Shown here: one piece after another, positions 35,301 to 47,611 of the stretch
Layout: each line of letters begins with the position of its first letter
Numbering within the stretch: the stretch's first letter is position 1
Assembly: GCF_024323335.1 (NCBI RefSeq)
Contig: NC_066579.1
Coordinates: forward strand, 244,029,068-244,093,067
Reading direction: 5' to 3'
From: Lathyrus oleraceus
Taxonomy: Eukaryota; Streptophyta; Magnoliopsida; Fabales; Fabaceae
Length of the DNA: 64,000 bases
Position numbers and translations under genes: made by a program
The notes under the pieces: model-generated
Database searches by the model: none
Told to the model about the DNA's origin: nothing
The model's input: the letters and a program-made list of their open reading frames with translations, nothing else

Positions 35301-37097
35301 TATTAACTGTTTAGTCTTTTTACAGGTACCTTAGTTGCTTGCTTGCTTTTGCTTTTGCTTAAGCTTTGGATTGTGGTTGACACACCACTTAGGTAGTTAT
35401 CTTCTTACTTCATGTAGTCTGGAAGTCCTGTCACCTTTTTGGCAGGCATTTTGCTGGCAAGTCCTCCTTCAGAGGCTCTGTTTGTGTTTGTTTAAAATTG
35501 TGCCAAAGGCCTCCAAGAGAGACATGTGTTACTTGATAAGACCTCCAAGAGTAGAGGCAATTGACGGATAAAAGGGATTAGTAGCCAATCCCCTGTTATT
35601 CAGTGTGTCGTTCTTTATGCTCGCACTACGTGCTGATGCTTCTGAACATGTACCCAAGATCTTTGTCCAGTGTCTGTCAAGCTGAATAGGATCTCACTTT
35701 CTGGATCCCCACGCTTTCTTTGTCATGAGCTCACCCCGGCCAGGGTTAAGAGCATGAGGTCTCATCCTCATTACCATTTTGATCAGCTTCACCCTAACGT
35801 TCAATGTTAGTGGTTAAGAGCTCACTTGATTACCCATTACAGTTTGACTTGTTTGTCAAGGTTGACATGACCCCTCTTGACTAAAGCCCACCCATTGTTT
35901 AAGCCTCTTGTATGTATATAGTGTGTGATGTTTGTTTACTTGTGAACTTTTGATGTGTGTGCTCTTGAACTAGGAGTTTTTCCCTTTGAGCTTAATTTGA
36001 AGATCATTACCATGTTCATCTAAGTGGAAGATACCAAGATACATTGAGGATCTCTTATGAGACTTGTGTGATTGCTTATGCTTTGTGCTTGCATATTCCT
36101 AAGGATGGGATCTACATGGATCATCAATATGATCTCAAGAGTGGAACTCCTAGTGTGGTTTCATTTCTTATTCCTTACCTTTTTGTTCTCCTTATGACTT
36201 AGTCCTTCTCCTTCATTTCTCCACCCTAACCCAAGCCAAAACCTTTTTGTGCAAACATTTGACTTTGTTTTCAACATTAGAAACCTAAGCCTTATGCTTT
36301 TGATTTTAAAACTTTCTTTTCATAACACTCATTTTGAATTGAATCTTTAAGTCAACTTTGACCATTTTGTATATACTTCTAATTGGTAGATATAACCCAT
36401 TCAAATGTCTTTTTGTGGTTTCAATGTCCACTTCTTAATTAAAAAAATTCATAACCTGTAGCTATTAGGTTTGAGTTATCTTTGTGGTAGATGTAATACT
36501 CACCTTTGTCCTTAGTGATGGACAATGAGCCTTCCATGCTTATTATAGGGTTAACCCCTCACTAGCATGTTGAAGCTATCCTCACATTGTGGATTTGTGG
36601 TTTTAGGTTGAGTTTTCTCCCTTTGATAACAAAAGACCTTAAGGCTTTTGGACCAATCAATCCACTCATTTGTTGTTTTAAATTTTTACCCCGAACTACG
36701 AGGTTTTGATCCTAATCTTTTTATAAGAGGGTACGTAGGCAATGGGTTTATCCATCCAAACACAAAATGTAAATAAACTTGTATATTCTCTTCTCATCTC
36801 TTCAATCATGTTTGCATAAATAAAATTTTCACAAAACAATAACCTTTACAACAAGTGTGAAAAGGGCTCCCAAGGAGTACCTAGGATGTTTTGGGTGCCT
36901 AACACCTTCCCATTGCATAACCAACCCCCTTACCCAGATCTCTGTTTCTTTTACTAGTTTTATTTGTAAAACTTTTAGGTTTTTGTTCGCTTTCTAACCA
37001 TTCCTTTGGATAAATAGAAGTGCAGTGGCGACTTGACTTTGAATGATTTACCTTGGATTTAGTCAATATCTCCAATGGTAACGAATACCCCGCTACA
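32301..37097 (+). repeat. Element D 5' LTR
   Basis: TATAAAA at 33444-33450 is the likely promoter, followed by CAAACCCTAATCATAAC and a CT-rich leader. A leader module with CTACG/CGTAG and an inner TTTAT-loop hairpin is at 36693-36740. Near the end, after GGATAAATA, AGTGGCGACT (37024-37033) resembles the primer site that follows the LTR. The short open frames in the LTR match no family. Confidence 0.94.
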
Positions 37098-37103
37098 GAA
37101 AAG

Positions 37104-37121
37104 TGGCGACTCTGCTGGGGA
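37104..37121 (+). promoter_or_regulatory. Primer binding site of element D
   Basis: TGGCGACTCTGCTGGGGA begins six bases after the LTR end. Ogre elements are known to use tRNA-Arg; this sequence stands in that place, but I did not check it against a tRNA. Confidence 0.75.
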
Positions 37122-37946
37122 GATGCGGTCCCTAGTGGGTTTTGCCTACTTTTCACCTTTGTTGTTGTATTATATTGTTTTTTTACATATTTTTGTGCAA
37201 TTTGGGATTACTGTATTATAAGTAATGATTGACTTGCTTGATATTAATTCCTTGTGTGCTTGGTGATGTTTGTGAGATGAGTTCTATACCCGAACTTGAG
37301 TGCAATTAGGATAGGAGAATGGCGTAGTCTTGTCGACTTGTGTGGAGTTATTCCTTAGCAAGTTGACTTGTGAGTCCATTCACTTGGTGGAGGTCATGTT
37401 GGGATCAATAATGTCACACAAGTAAGTTGTGGTTAGACATTACTCTTTCCAATATAGACCTTAGATGCCAAGGACCTTAGTTTACCAAACCCATCTTGGC
37501 CTATTTTTAGGATGTAGTGCGGAAGTCGTTCAAATGTAAGGTTTGGTACGATTGTTATGCGATACTACACTCATAAGAGTCTCTCTTGAGAATATTGTTG
37601 GAATACGAGTAGTCGTTTCTCCGATAATATTCGAAAGATGGGATGATGACTATGGGAACCTCTTGTAGACTTGCAACAAACCCTTGATTCATGGTTGATC
37701 CGTTCATGCATCCTTAATATCAATGGAACTTGGGTGTTGATAAGGTGTAAACCATAATCCACCAAAATGGATGATTGATATTAAGGATAATATGATCCGT
37801 CCCATGACCTTTGTTTGGTGTGCTTTGCTTGATCCTTGAGTGTGATTGTTGCATTCATGCATTCATGCACCCATTTGCATCCATATCATCAATAATAAAA
37901 GAAATTTTCAAGGAACTTAAGGGGTTTATTTGCAAAATTTTCAAAC
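37122..37946 (+). other. Untranslated leader of element D
   Basis: Between primer site and ORF1. I see no protein similarity and no strong repeat; small open frames here are short and unlike known families. Confidence 0.6.
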
Positions 37947-39398
37947 ATGGAAAGACAAAGAAGGAATACAAAGAAGTACAGCTTCAGACAGCCAGATTTG
38001 AAAGAGTTAAGGAATCTGACATCCTATGTATTAGATCCCTTGGGTTTCAAAGCTCGTTTTGGGAAGCTTCTTCCTCTTTTGACTACTCAGGTGGATGAAG
38101 GGTTGATGAGCGTATTGGTGCAGTTTTATGATCCCTTGTACCGATGCTTCATGTTTCCGGACTTCCAGCTTTTGCCTACCCTTGAGGAGTATGCTTATCT
38201 CGTGGGTATACCTATTCTGGATCAGTTGCCGTTCAGTGGCTTGGAGAGTACTCCTACTTCTCAAGAGATAGCTGACATGTTGCACATAGATGAATCTCTG
38301 GTTGGTGCTCATATGACTACCAAAGGTGGAATTCAAGGTCTCTCTTCTGAGTTCCTCATTGCTCAAGCTACTGTTTATGGGAAGGCCATGAGTGAGGATA
38401 CCTTTGAAGCCATATTTGTACTTCTCATCTATGGGTTGGTATTATTCCCCAACATCGACAAGTTTGTGGATGTGAACGCTATTAGGATCTTCTCTGCTCT
38501 TAATCCCGTTCCTACTCTGTTGGGTGATACCTATTTCTCTTTGCATATGAGGAATGCAAAGGGTGGTGGTGCCATTGTGTGATGTTTGCCTCTGTTGTAT
38601 AAGTGGTTTATTTCTCACTTACCTCAGACGGTCGCCTTCAAGGAGAACGAGGGATGTCTACGGTGGTCCACGAGACTTATGTCTCTCACTAATGATGATA
38701 TCTCCTGGTATAACCGTGTATATGATGGTGTGCAAATTATTGACTCTTGTGGTGAATTCTCCAATGTGCCTCTTCTTGGTACATGTGGTGGGATTAACTA
38801 CGACCCTGTTATAGCGCGTCGTGAGCTTGGGTTCCCCCTAAAGGATAAACCTAATAACATTCTGTTAGAAGGTATGTTCTTTCAGGAGGGTAAAGATCCC
38901 CAAGGCTTGAAGGGCAGAATGGTTCGTGCTTGGCACAAGGTTCATAAGAAAGGTAGGAAAGAGTTGGGTCCTAAGAATTGTGTTGCTTTGGAGCCTTACA
39001 CTGCTTGGGTAAGGAAGAGAGCATCTGAGTATCTCATGCCTTACAAATATCCGACACCTACACCTTTGGTTGTGGCTGGGCCCTCAAACCTCCCTAACCA
39101 AGGAGTAGAGGAGTTGAGAGACGAAGACCTATCACGTGCCTGGATCCGTGAAAGGGAAGAGTTGCTTCAGCAGATTAAGGAGAAAGATGCTTTGATAGAG
39201 TTCCCCGAGCATCAGGTTATTGATGATCCTGATGATGCATGGACTTCTCTACTTCCCCAATCTTCCAAGTTTTGGAAAAGGAAGTACGATCGACTCGCCA
39301 AGGAAAAGGCAGATATGGAGGCAGCTTACGAGAGGGAAGTGAAGAGGCTTCGTGCAGCTTATCTTCCTGTGTCCCGAGCTTTAGATGATTGTTTCTAG
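37947..39398 (+). pseudogene. Ogre ORF1 protein (plant-mobile-domain-like), one in-frame stop
   Basis: Start ATG at 37947 (MERQRRNTKKYSF). The frame continues to TAG at 39396, broken once by TGA at 38580-38582. The N-terminal part (LRNLTSYVLDPLGFKARFGKLLPLL ... FPDFQLLPTLEEYAYLVGIPI) resembles the family often listed as DUF7745, related to plant mobile domains. The C-terminal 60 residues are charged and probably coiled-coil (REREELLQQIKEKDALIE, KRKYDRLAKEKADMEAAYEREVKRL). An ORF of unknown function ahead of gag is diagnostic of Ogre. Its last part is repeated at 43547-43741. Function is not known. Confidence 0.85.
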
Positions 39399-39683
39399 GG
39401 ATCCATAGGATGATTATTTTCCTTTTCTCATGTATATGATTAACAATGCTGTACTTCTTTTCCCTGATGCTACTTGATGAGATATTTCCATATGTGATTA
39501 ACAGTTAATATTTCCAAAATTTTCAAATAAAACCCTAGAGTTCCTTTGAAATAAAAACAAATCATATGCACAAGCATTGCATGTATCATATGCATAAGCA
39601 GGTTTTGTTCTCGGCTTCTGGTCCTGTGGTCTAACTCTGTGCTCTCCATTTATTTTGAAGACAAGCTGACTCACCGGTACTAC
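39204..39683 (+). repeat. 480-bp direct repeat, left copy
   Basis: Covers the end of ORF1 and the following untranslated stretch to ACCGGTACTAC. The right copy is 43547-44026; I count 15 differences and no indel. Confidence 0.93.
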
Positions 39684-42578
39684 ATCCCACATTTTCATGG
39701 CCTTTGATTCAGTACCACAAGCAACATCAAACAGCAGATCTTAACATCATTTTCTGTCAATTACAAACCCTAGTAGCAGCCACACCAACTCAGAAATCAC
39801 TCATTCTCTCAAACTTCATTTTTGCATTTTCCAAAAATCTGTCAAAAACTCTCAAAGAACTGAGCCTGGCCATTGTTGTTCCACCATCCAAGCATCATTG
39901 TGGACACATTTCAATCATCATTCTCCATCTGTAACAGCATTTACACAACTGTTTTCTTCAAGCATCAACAATAGCAGAACTCGTGTGCAGCCATTCCAAG
40001 CTATTGCAAGCCAAAGCATCTTCACCATTCATCATTAGGAGGGTTTTAGAGCATCTGTTTCAAACTTAAACATCCAAACAACCATCAAATCACGACTGCC
40101 CTTCAATCTTGGTGAGTTTTTGATCTTCACCATTCTTAAAACTATGCCATGCCTTAGATAGAGTGTGCCATGCTGATCACCATGAAACTTAAATCGTGAA
40201 AAACCATGCCATAATGAGAGAGAACGAGGGTTTTAAAGTTTGTTGTTCATGATTAAATTTGTTCGATTAATGCTTAATATGTTGTTGTTGGATGATATGA
40301 TTGTTGTTTATTGATGCCTGCTGATAGATGTACACGATGCAACGCCTAAAATTCATTTCTGTAAACTTTGCATTTTTCTGGAAATCACGATTGAGGGTGG
40401 TGATGAACAGCGTGTTGTTTTTGGTTGCTGCGTTTTTCCTGCGGATTTTCCTGCAGCCTTCATGAGCTGGCTGCGGATTTTCCTGCGGATTTCTGAATTA
40501 GGGCTTTGTATGAACCGCGCCCTTTTCCATTTGAAACGGACCAATAGAAACATTTCGTTTCCCTGGCCAAAACGCTGCGTTTTGGATAAGTGACCTGGGA
40601 ATTACAAGTTTGCCATTCCCGGTTTTTATTTCATTTAAATCATTTAATTGTTTCAATTTTTATTTCACTTGGCATGGCTCACTTGCAAAAATCATAACTT
40701 GTTCATTTTAAATCCAATTCTCATGGGAATTTTTTCATCATCTTCATCATGATCTCTACTTTTTTATCATATTTTTTCCAGAATTTTGTGATCATTGGTT
40801 TTTGTTTGGCATATTAGTTTGTGACTTGTGACCAATTTTTGTACACTTTGCCAAAACATTTGTGAAATGGTGATACTTTATCCAATGGCTCCCAAATTTT
40901 TTGTGCTTAAACTAGACACACTCATGGTGATTTTGGTATAGAGTTTTTGAATTTATCATTGCTGGTTTGTGAGTTATGATTTTTTGAATTAGGGTGTGAC
41001 AATTTGTGTCACACCATTGATGCCCAACTTCATGATTTTCATTACCATGCTTCTTGAACTCAAATTGGTTTGAATTTTTGCATGAATGTACTCTTGTATG
41101 TCTAGTTTACATGTGAATTTTCTTGGAATTATTTGTGGCATTTCCTAATTGTTTGAGATTTTCTCCCTTGTTTAGTCATATGTTGACTTTTTGCGACACT
41201 TGTTCCCATTTCATTTGTGAAATTCTCATATTTTATTAGAGGGACTTGAAATTTCATATGTGATTACTAGACATCTTAAGCTTTGCCATGGTTTTAGTCC
41301 CATTCATTTATCATACACCATTTCTGATTTATGATTTTTCTAAGTTGATGCATGTTTGGTTGACTTCTTTGAGCATGTTCAAAATTGCTTTGACTTTCTG
41401 ATTTTCATTGACTGCCTTCCACTTGTCCAAATGAGATGAAATTTGACATGCTTACCATGCTATGTGTTAAGATTGATCATGATTTATTTGGTGATTTTTG
41501 GAAATGTTTAAGATTGCTTTCTAGTTAAGTCTTGCTGTTGACTTCTTTGAGCTTCTAAATGCCATGTTTTGACCTAAATTGTTCATGAAATGATGATGAT
41601 GATTGATATGAATGTGAACCCAATTGGTTTTGTTTCTTGATTGTTTGAGCATGATTTTGGATACTTTCCCTTTGCTGTTTTGACTTTTTCATTCTCTTTT
41701 GACCCTAGGTTTGCCCTAGTGGTCCTGTTACTCACTTTTGAGCTTATGTTTTCAGGTTGAGCACCAAATGACCAATGAGACCAATTCTTTTTGGTTGAGC
41801 TTGCTTGAATATCATTGACTAATTTGTTTGTTTTGTAGGTGGCTTGGCTCTCAAGCCTTAAGCCTTGTGCCTTGCACATTCATTTGCTTCTGACTAACTG
41901 TTAATGTCTGGTTCCTTTTGCTTTGTTTTGAAGTTGCATACTAACATCTGCTTGACTGTTTCAGGTGCTTTTAGTTGCTCAGTTCCTTGTGAACTTTTGC
42001 TTTGCTTTGCTTGTATAAGCAATTTGCATTGAGGTATATTTCTCATCTTCATGTAGTCTGGAAGACCTGGCCTGTTACTTGGCCAGGCAACTGTCTGAAG
42101 CCCTCCTTAAGAGGCAATGTTTGTGGATGTTTAACTTTGTCCTTGCATAGAGTCAAAGACCTCCTAAGTGAAGAGGCAATTGGCAGAACCAAGGGATAAG
42201 CAACCTATCCCCTGCTATTCTGTATGTCATCTGCTTTGCTCACACCACTGTGTTGACGCATTGCAGATACAAACCCAAGATCTTGTACAATTGTACAGTT
42301 GAGTCAGTTTTAAATGTGTAGAAGGGTTCCCACTTTCTGAACCCACACATTCTTGTCTTAAGCTCTCCCAGGCCAGGGATAAGAGCTGTGAAGTCTTATC
42401 TTCACTCACCTTTCATCTGCTTCACCTTAGCCCCTCAATGGCAAGGTTAAGAGCACATTCACCCAGTTCCAGAGGTTTGTTTGTTGAGGTTGATATGACC
42501 CCTCGACTAAAACCTAACCCTTGTTTGAGCCTCTTGTGTGCATAGAGTGTGTGCTACCTGTGCTTGTATGTTTGTTTG

Positions 42579-42730
42579 ACTTGCTTCCTGTGCAAGTTAG
42601 GGTTAGTTTAGACTTGCTTCCTGTGCAAGTTAGGTTTTGCTTGGCTTGCTTCCTGTGCAAGTTAAGTGTGTGTGTGGCTTGCTTCCTGTGCAAGTCATGA
42701 TTAGGATAGGCTGGCTCCCTGTGCCAGTTA
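42579..42730 (+). repeat. Five hairpins with T(T/C)CCTGT loop and changing stems (H)
   Basis: ACTTGC-TTCCTGT-GCAAGT (42579, 42612), GCTTGC/GCAAGT with wobble (two copies), and CTGGC-TCCCTGT-GCCAG (last). The last copy changes both arms together. Confidence 0.7.
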
Positions 42731-42851
42731 GCTAGAAACCTTAACTTAGGGACGACTTTGCATGACAACATCTAGGCTCGAGTCGTAGTCTCCCTAGTGT
42801 TGTGTCTCCCTCTGTTATCTGGTTAGGCTAGTCCTGTATCCCTCCGTAGGG

Positions 42852-43228
42852 GAACTACGTCGCCCTGATCCTCATACCAGATGAGGTACGTAGGCAGGAG
42901 ATGAGCAGATCTCTCCGGGTGCTTGTGTCTTTGTTTTGTCAGTTGTGTGCTTGGAAGCTGATGTAAGTCCATCGAGTGGCATTTGGGTTCCAGTGTGCGT
43001 GTGTTTGGTTCGGATGCTGATGTAAGTCCAGCAATTGGCATTCAGGCTCCACGTTTGCCTTAGCCTGTGTTTGTTTGTGTGCGTGTCAGCCGAGCTACGA
43101 ATGCTCTGATTCTCCTTCGTCCAAGGAGATACGTATGCATAGGATGCGATATCCTAGCGAGCATGTGTCGTTTCCCCAGTCCGAACTACTTCGACTCTGA
43201 TGTCTATGCCTGATAGACTAAGTAGGCC
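42852..43228 (+). promoter_or_regulatory. Three two-stem leader modules in H
   Basis: Inner hairpins CCTCAT-ACCAG-ATGAGG (42870), TCTCCTT-CGTCC-AAGGAGA (43111), GTCTAT-GCCTG-ATAGAC (43202). Outer pairs: CTACGT/ACGTAG in the first, and CTACTT (43186-43191) with AAGTAG (43220-43225) in the third, a double change that keeps pairing. Confidence 0.65.
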
Positions 43229-43546
43229 CAGGATGCAGTATCCTGCCGAGTCAGTCTTGTCTGTTTTCTTGTGTCTCTTTCAGCCAGTGTGTGTGTGTGT
43301 GTGAGCAGTGTTTAGCAACCATTTTCCTTTCCATTATGCGTGGATCCCGTAGAGTACTACGGATGCGTAGGGGTGCTAATACCTTCCCTTCGCATAACCG
43401 ACTCCCGAACCCATCCTTTTTGGTCGCGAGACCATGTTCTTTCCAGGTTTACTCTGAGCGTTTCCTTTCCCTCTTTTGGGATAAATAACGCACGGTGGCG
43501 GCTCTGTTGTTCTTGTTTTCCCGCCGGTTTTTCGCGTGATGCGACA

Positions 43547-44026
43547 CTCGAGCATTAGGTTATTGATGATCCTGATGATGCATGGACTTCTCTACTTCCC
43601 CACTCCTCCAAGTTTTGAAAAAGGAAGTACGATCGACTCGCCAAGGAAAAGGCAGATATGGAGGCAGCTTACGAGAGGGAAGTGAAGAGGCTTCGTGCAT
43701 CTTATCTTCGTGTGTCCCGAGCTTTAGATGATTGTTACTAGGGATCCATAGGATGATTATTTTCCTTTTCTCTTGTATATGATTAACAATGCTGTACTTC
43801 TTTTCCCTGATGTTATTTGATGAGATATTTCCATATGTGATTAACAGTTAATATTTCCAAAATTTGCAAATAAAACCCTAGAGTTCCTTTGAAATAAAAA
43901 CAAATCATATGCACAAGCATTGCATGCATCATATGCATAAGCAGGTTTTGTTCTCGGCTTCTGGTCCTGTGGTCTAACTTTGTGCTCTTCATTTATTTTG
44001 AAGACAAGCTGACTCACCGGTACTAC
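43547..44026 (+). repeat. 480-bp direct repeat, right copy
   Basis: Repeats the ORF1 tail with a TGG-to-TGA stop near 43617, and continues into the true gag leader. Confidence 0.93.
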
Positions 44027-44050
44027 TCTAGAGCCAACTCGTCAAGATTG

Positions 44051-47000
44051 ATGGATCATCTAGAGCAAGAGAACCGTGAACTCAAAGAGGAAGTTGCCAG
44101 ACTGAGTGCTTTGATGGAATCATTCCTGGCTGCCCAGAGCCAGTCTTCTTCAACACCTTTAACTCCTCCCTAGAGGACAGTCATCTCTGAGATTGTTTCC
44201 TCAACTGTGCCTACAGCCAATGCACACTTTGTGCCGACAGCCATGCCAACCGGGTTCCCGTGGGGGATGCCTCCTAATTTCATGCCTGAGGGCCCTGCTC
44301 CAATTTTTGCTTCTATGCCGGCATCTAGCCCGATCCTTGTTGTTCCTCCTCCTGTCGTGCATACCATGCCTAGGGTAGACGACACCATCTATCATTCTGA
44401 GCCATCTGAGGCCCCAGATGTCCATGAGAAGATGGATGCTATGAATGACCAATTTCTGGAGCTTCGCAAGGAATTGAAGACTCTTAGAGGAAAGGATCTC
44501 TTTGGCAAGTCTGCCGCCAAATTTTGCTTGGTTCCCAATGTGAAGATTCCTGTGAAATTCAAGGTCCCTGACTTTGAAAAATACAAGGGGAATACTTGTC
44601 CTCTCAGCCACCTGGTCATGTATGCCAGGAAAATGTCTACTCAGACTGATAATGACCAGTTTCTCATCCACTACTTTCAGGACAGTCTGTCTGGTGTTGC
44701 CCTGAGATGGTATATGGGGCTTGACAGTGCGAACATTCGTTCCTTCAACGACCTTGGCGAAGCCTTCTTCAAGCAGTACAAGTACAATGTGGATATGGCT
44801 CCCGATAGGGATCAATTGAGGGCCATGTCCCAGAAGGACAAGGAAACATTCAAAGAGTACGCCCAGAGGTGGCGAGAGTTGGCAGCACAGATCGTGCCTC
44901 CGCTAGAAGAGAAAGAAATGACCAAGATTTTTCTGAAAACCTTGAGTTCATTCTATTATGAGCGGATGATTGCTAGCGCTCCTTCTGACTTCACCGAGAT
45001 GGTGAACATGAGGATGCGGTTAGAAGAAGGGGTTAGAGAAGGACGGCTAACCAAGGAAGAAGGCTCTTCTGCCAAACGTTATGGGGCGTTTGCAAAGAAG
45101 AAGGATGGAGAGGCACATGTTGTGACCTCCCATGCGAAACCAAGAAGACCGTCTGTGAAGAGGAAGACTGTGCGTCTTGCCGGTAACCAGCACCAGGTGG
45201 CTCATATAGCATCTGTTTTCAGAGACAATCAACAGTATCAGCAACATCGCAACAATCAACAACCACCTCAGCAATATCAACAGCAACAACATCGTCCGCA
45301 ACAGCAGGCCTATCAGTCTCGAAACAGTAATGAAACCAACACGAGTTACGAGAGGAAAAAGGTCACTTTTGATCCGATTCCGATGACGTACGCAGAACTA
45401 TATCCCTCTTTGATAGAGAGGAAGTTGATTACTCCGAAAGACCCACCAGCTATACCTGCTAACCCTCAGTGGTGGTATAAGCCTGAATTGCATTGTGTAT
45501 ACCACTCTGGTGCTCCCGGCCATGACGTGGAGAATTGCTATCCTTTGAAGACCAAGGTTCAAGACCTTGTGAGGTGTGGCATCCTGTGTTTTGAGGACGT
45601 AGGTCCTAATGTGAAGAAGAACCCATTGCCCGAGCATGGGAAATCTGTCAACATGGTCCAGGGCTTCCCTGGCAAGTACAAAGTCAAATATGTCAGTCAT
45701 ATTCGACAATCCTTGGTCGAGTTGCACCCTTTGCTGTGCGAGTACAGTCATTGTGAACACGACCATGATAGATGCCGAATCTGCCCTGTTACCCCTTTGG
45801 GTTGTCGCCAGGTGCGTAAAGATCTTCAGGAAATGTTGGACGAAGGAGTTATTGAGATTCTCCAGAATAGGAATGTTGACGAAGATGAGCCTGAGGTCAA
45901 CGTGATTTCCCCAGTGTTTCGGATACTTGAACCTGTTATTATCAAGTACGATGGTAGCAAGCAGAAGGTTTCCCCTTCCTTGATCGTTATGCATGCCGTT
46001 CCTGTACCGTATTCTTCCGAAAAAGCAATTCCCTTTCGTTACAATGCTATTACTGTAGAAGATGGGAAAGAGATGCCTTTACCATCCTCCTCTGTTGTGA
46101 ACATTGCTGACGTAAGTGGTTTGACCCGCAGCAGTCGTGTGTTTTCTGCGCCACCGAAGCCCCAGGCTAAGGCTGCTTTTGTTGAACGTCCGATTGGGAA
46201 TGCTGTGAGCACCCCGAATCCGGAACCTGTTGTTAAGCCCTCCTCTGTACTAAAAACTCCTACTTCTGTTGGCCCTAGCGGCAATGTGAAAGAAGACTGT
46301 GATGAGATGCTGAAGCTCATCAAGAAGAGTGTGTACAACGTTGTAGACCAGCTTCTACAAACGCCATCCAAGATATCCGTGTTATCTTTACTTCTGAATT
46401 CAGAACCGCATAGAGAGGCTCTGCATAAAGTTTTGGATGTGGCATATGTAGATCATGATGTCACTATAGAACAGTTCGATAACATTGTTACAAACATTAC
46501 TGCTTGTAACAATTTGAGTTTCTATGACTCTGATCTCCCTGAGGAGGGAAGAGACCATAACTTGGCTTTACATATATCCATGAATTGTAGAAACGACGCC
46601 ATGTCCAATGTGCTGGTGGACACTGGGTCATCCCTGAATGTATTGCCAAAAACCACTCTCTTAAGACTGTTTTATCAAGGGCCTCCCATGAGGCAGAGTG
46701 GGGTAGTTGTGAAAGCTTTCGATGGGTCTCGAAAAATGTGATTGGGGAAGTTGATCTCCCAATCAAGATTGGACCAAGTGATTTCCAGATTACCTTCCAG
46801 GTTATGGATATTCACCCATCATACAGCTGTCTCCTAGGCAGACCATGGATTCACGAGGCTGGCGCCGTGACATCCACCCTACACCAGAAGCTGGAATTTA
46901 TGAAGAATAAGAAATTGGTAGTGGTAGGGGGAGAAAAGGATCTCCTGGTTAGCCACTTGTCTTCCTTCTCATACATAGATGCTGAAGATGAAGTTGGAAC

Positions 47001-47349
47001 TCCTTTCCAAGCTTTATCTATAGCTGAGCCTGTTGAGAAGAGAACTCATTCATTTACTTCCTATAGAGATACGAAGTTGGCCATTGAGTGTGGTGCAATT
47101 GCTGGTCTAGGAAAAATGATTGAGCTGGAAGACAATAAGTCCTGGGTTGGCATTGGTTTTTCTTCTGGGATCTTCAACGAAAAAGGATTATTCAAGAGTG
47201 GAGGTTTCATCCACACTGGTCAGGAGGAGGAAGTTGTTGTTGTCTTGGAAGAGGATGCAGAGGATTCTGACAATTTCATTATCCCTGGAGGGGTCTGCAA
47301 CAATTGGGTCGCTGTGGATATTCCTACAGTTGTTCACAAGTCAACGTAA
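44051..47349 (+). pseudogene. gag-pro: Ogre gag-protease of element D
   Basis: Start ATG 44051 (MDHLEQENRELKEEV, a coiled-coil start). A TAG at 44171-44173 breaks the frame. It then runs to 46741, where one missing base near 46737 shifts it; the rest continues from 46738 to TAA 47347-47349. A retrotransposon gag domain lies about 44700-45050 (WRELAAQIVPPLEEKEM). The knuckle CVYHSGAPGHDVENC is at about 45495-45539, with a second cysteine/histidine patch near 45740-45800. Protease Asp-Thr-Gly is at 46619-46627, with LLGRPWIHEAGAV after the shift. Q-rich tracts lie between gag and the knuckle. Gag packages RNA and the protease matures it; this copy is broken in two places. Confidence 0.92.
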
Positions 47350-47611
47350 TGATCACTTTGTTTAAAAACTCTTCTCCCATGCCAAAAGGAGAAGTGATGA
47401 CATTGTTGGCAACATAAATACAATGATATTTTCATTCAATAAATTCATGTTAAATGTTTGTTTTTCCAATTATTTTCCCTTTTTGCTTTTTGCATGAAAT
47501 TGGTGATCACATAAAACCCTAAAAAAAAGAATAAAATCAATCTTTTCATCTTCATAATGATTTGTCTTGTTTGATTTCTAAAAGCTTTTCATATCCTAAA
47601 TCATTATGCAG
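47346..47611 (+). other. Predicted intron between gag-pro and pol (element D), 266 bp
   Basis: Donor GTAATG starts at 47346 inside the stop codon: the last codon and TAA read ACG TAA. Acceptor TTATGCAG ends at 47611. Joining the sites removes the stop and keeps the frame into the pol leader. An intron here is known for Ogre. If retained, translation would end exactly at the exon border. Confidence 0.8.

Larger units (their letters stand above)
39684..43546 (+). mobile_element. Element H: 5'-truncated LTR related to E, inside element D
   Basis: The right end GCGACA at 43546 and most of the second half match LTR E, including the TTCCTGT hairpins, the leader modules and the GGTGGCGGCTCTG word near the end. 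The left part lacks the LTR start: the sequence enters abruptly at 39684 after ACTAC. No gag or pol of that family is present. It is flanked by the 480-bp direct repeats. Confidence 0.85.

Noticed and set aside
41583..41879. 98-codon minus-strand frame in H
   Set aside because: Low-complexity LTR sequence; no domain and no conservation in E.
46738..47349. Separate small gene after gag in D
   Set aside because: It is the continuation of the protease after a one-base shift; element A shows the same residues in one frame.
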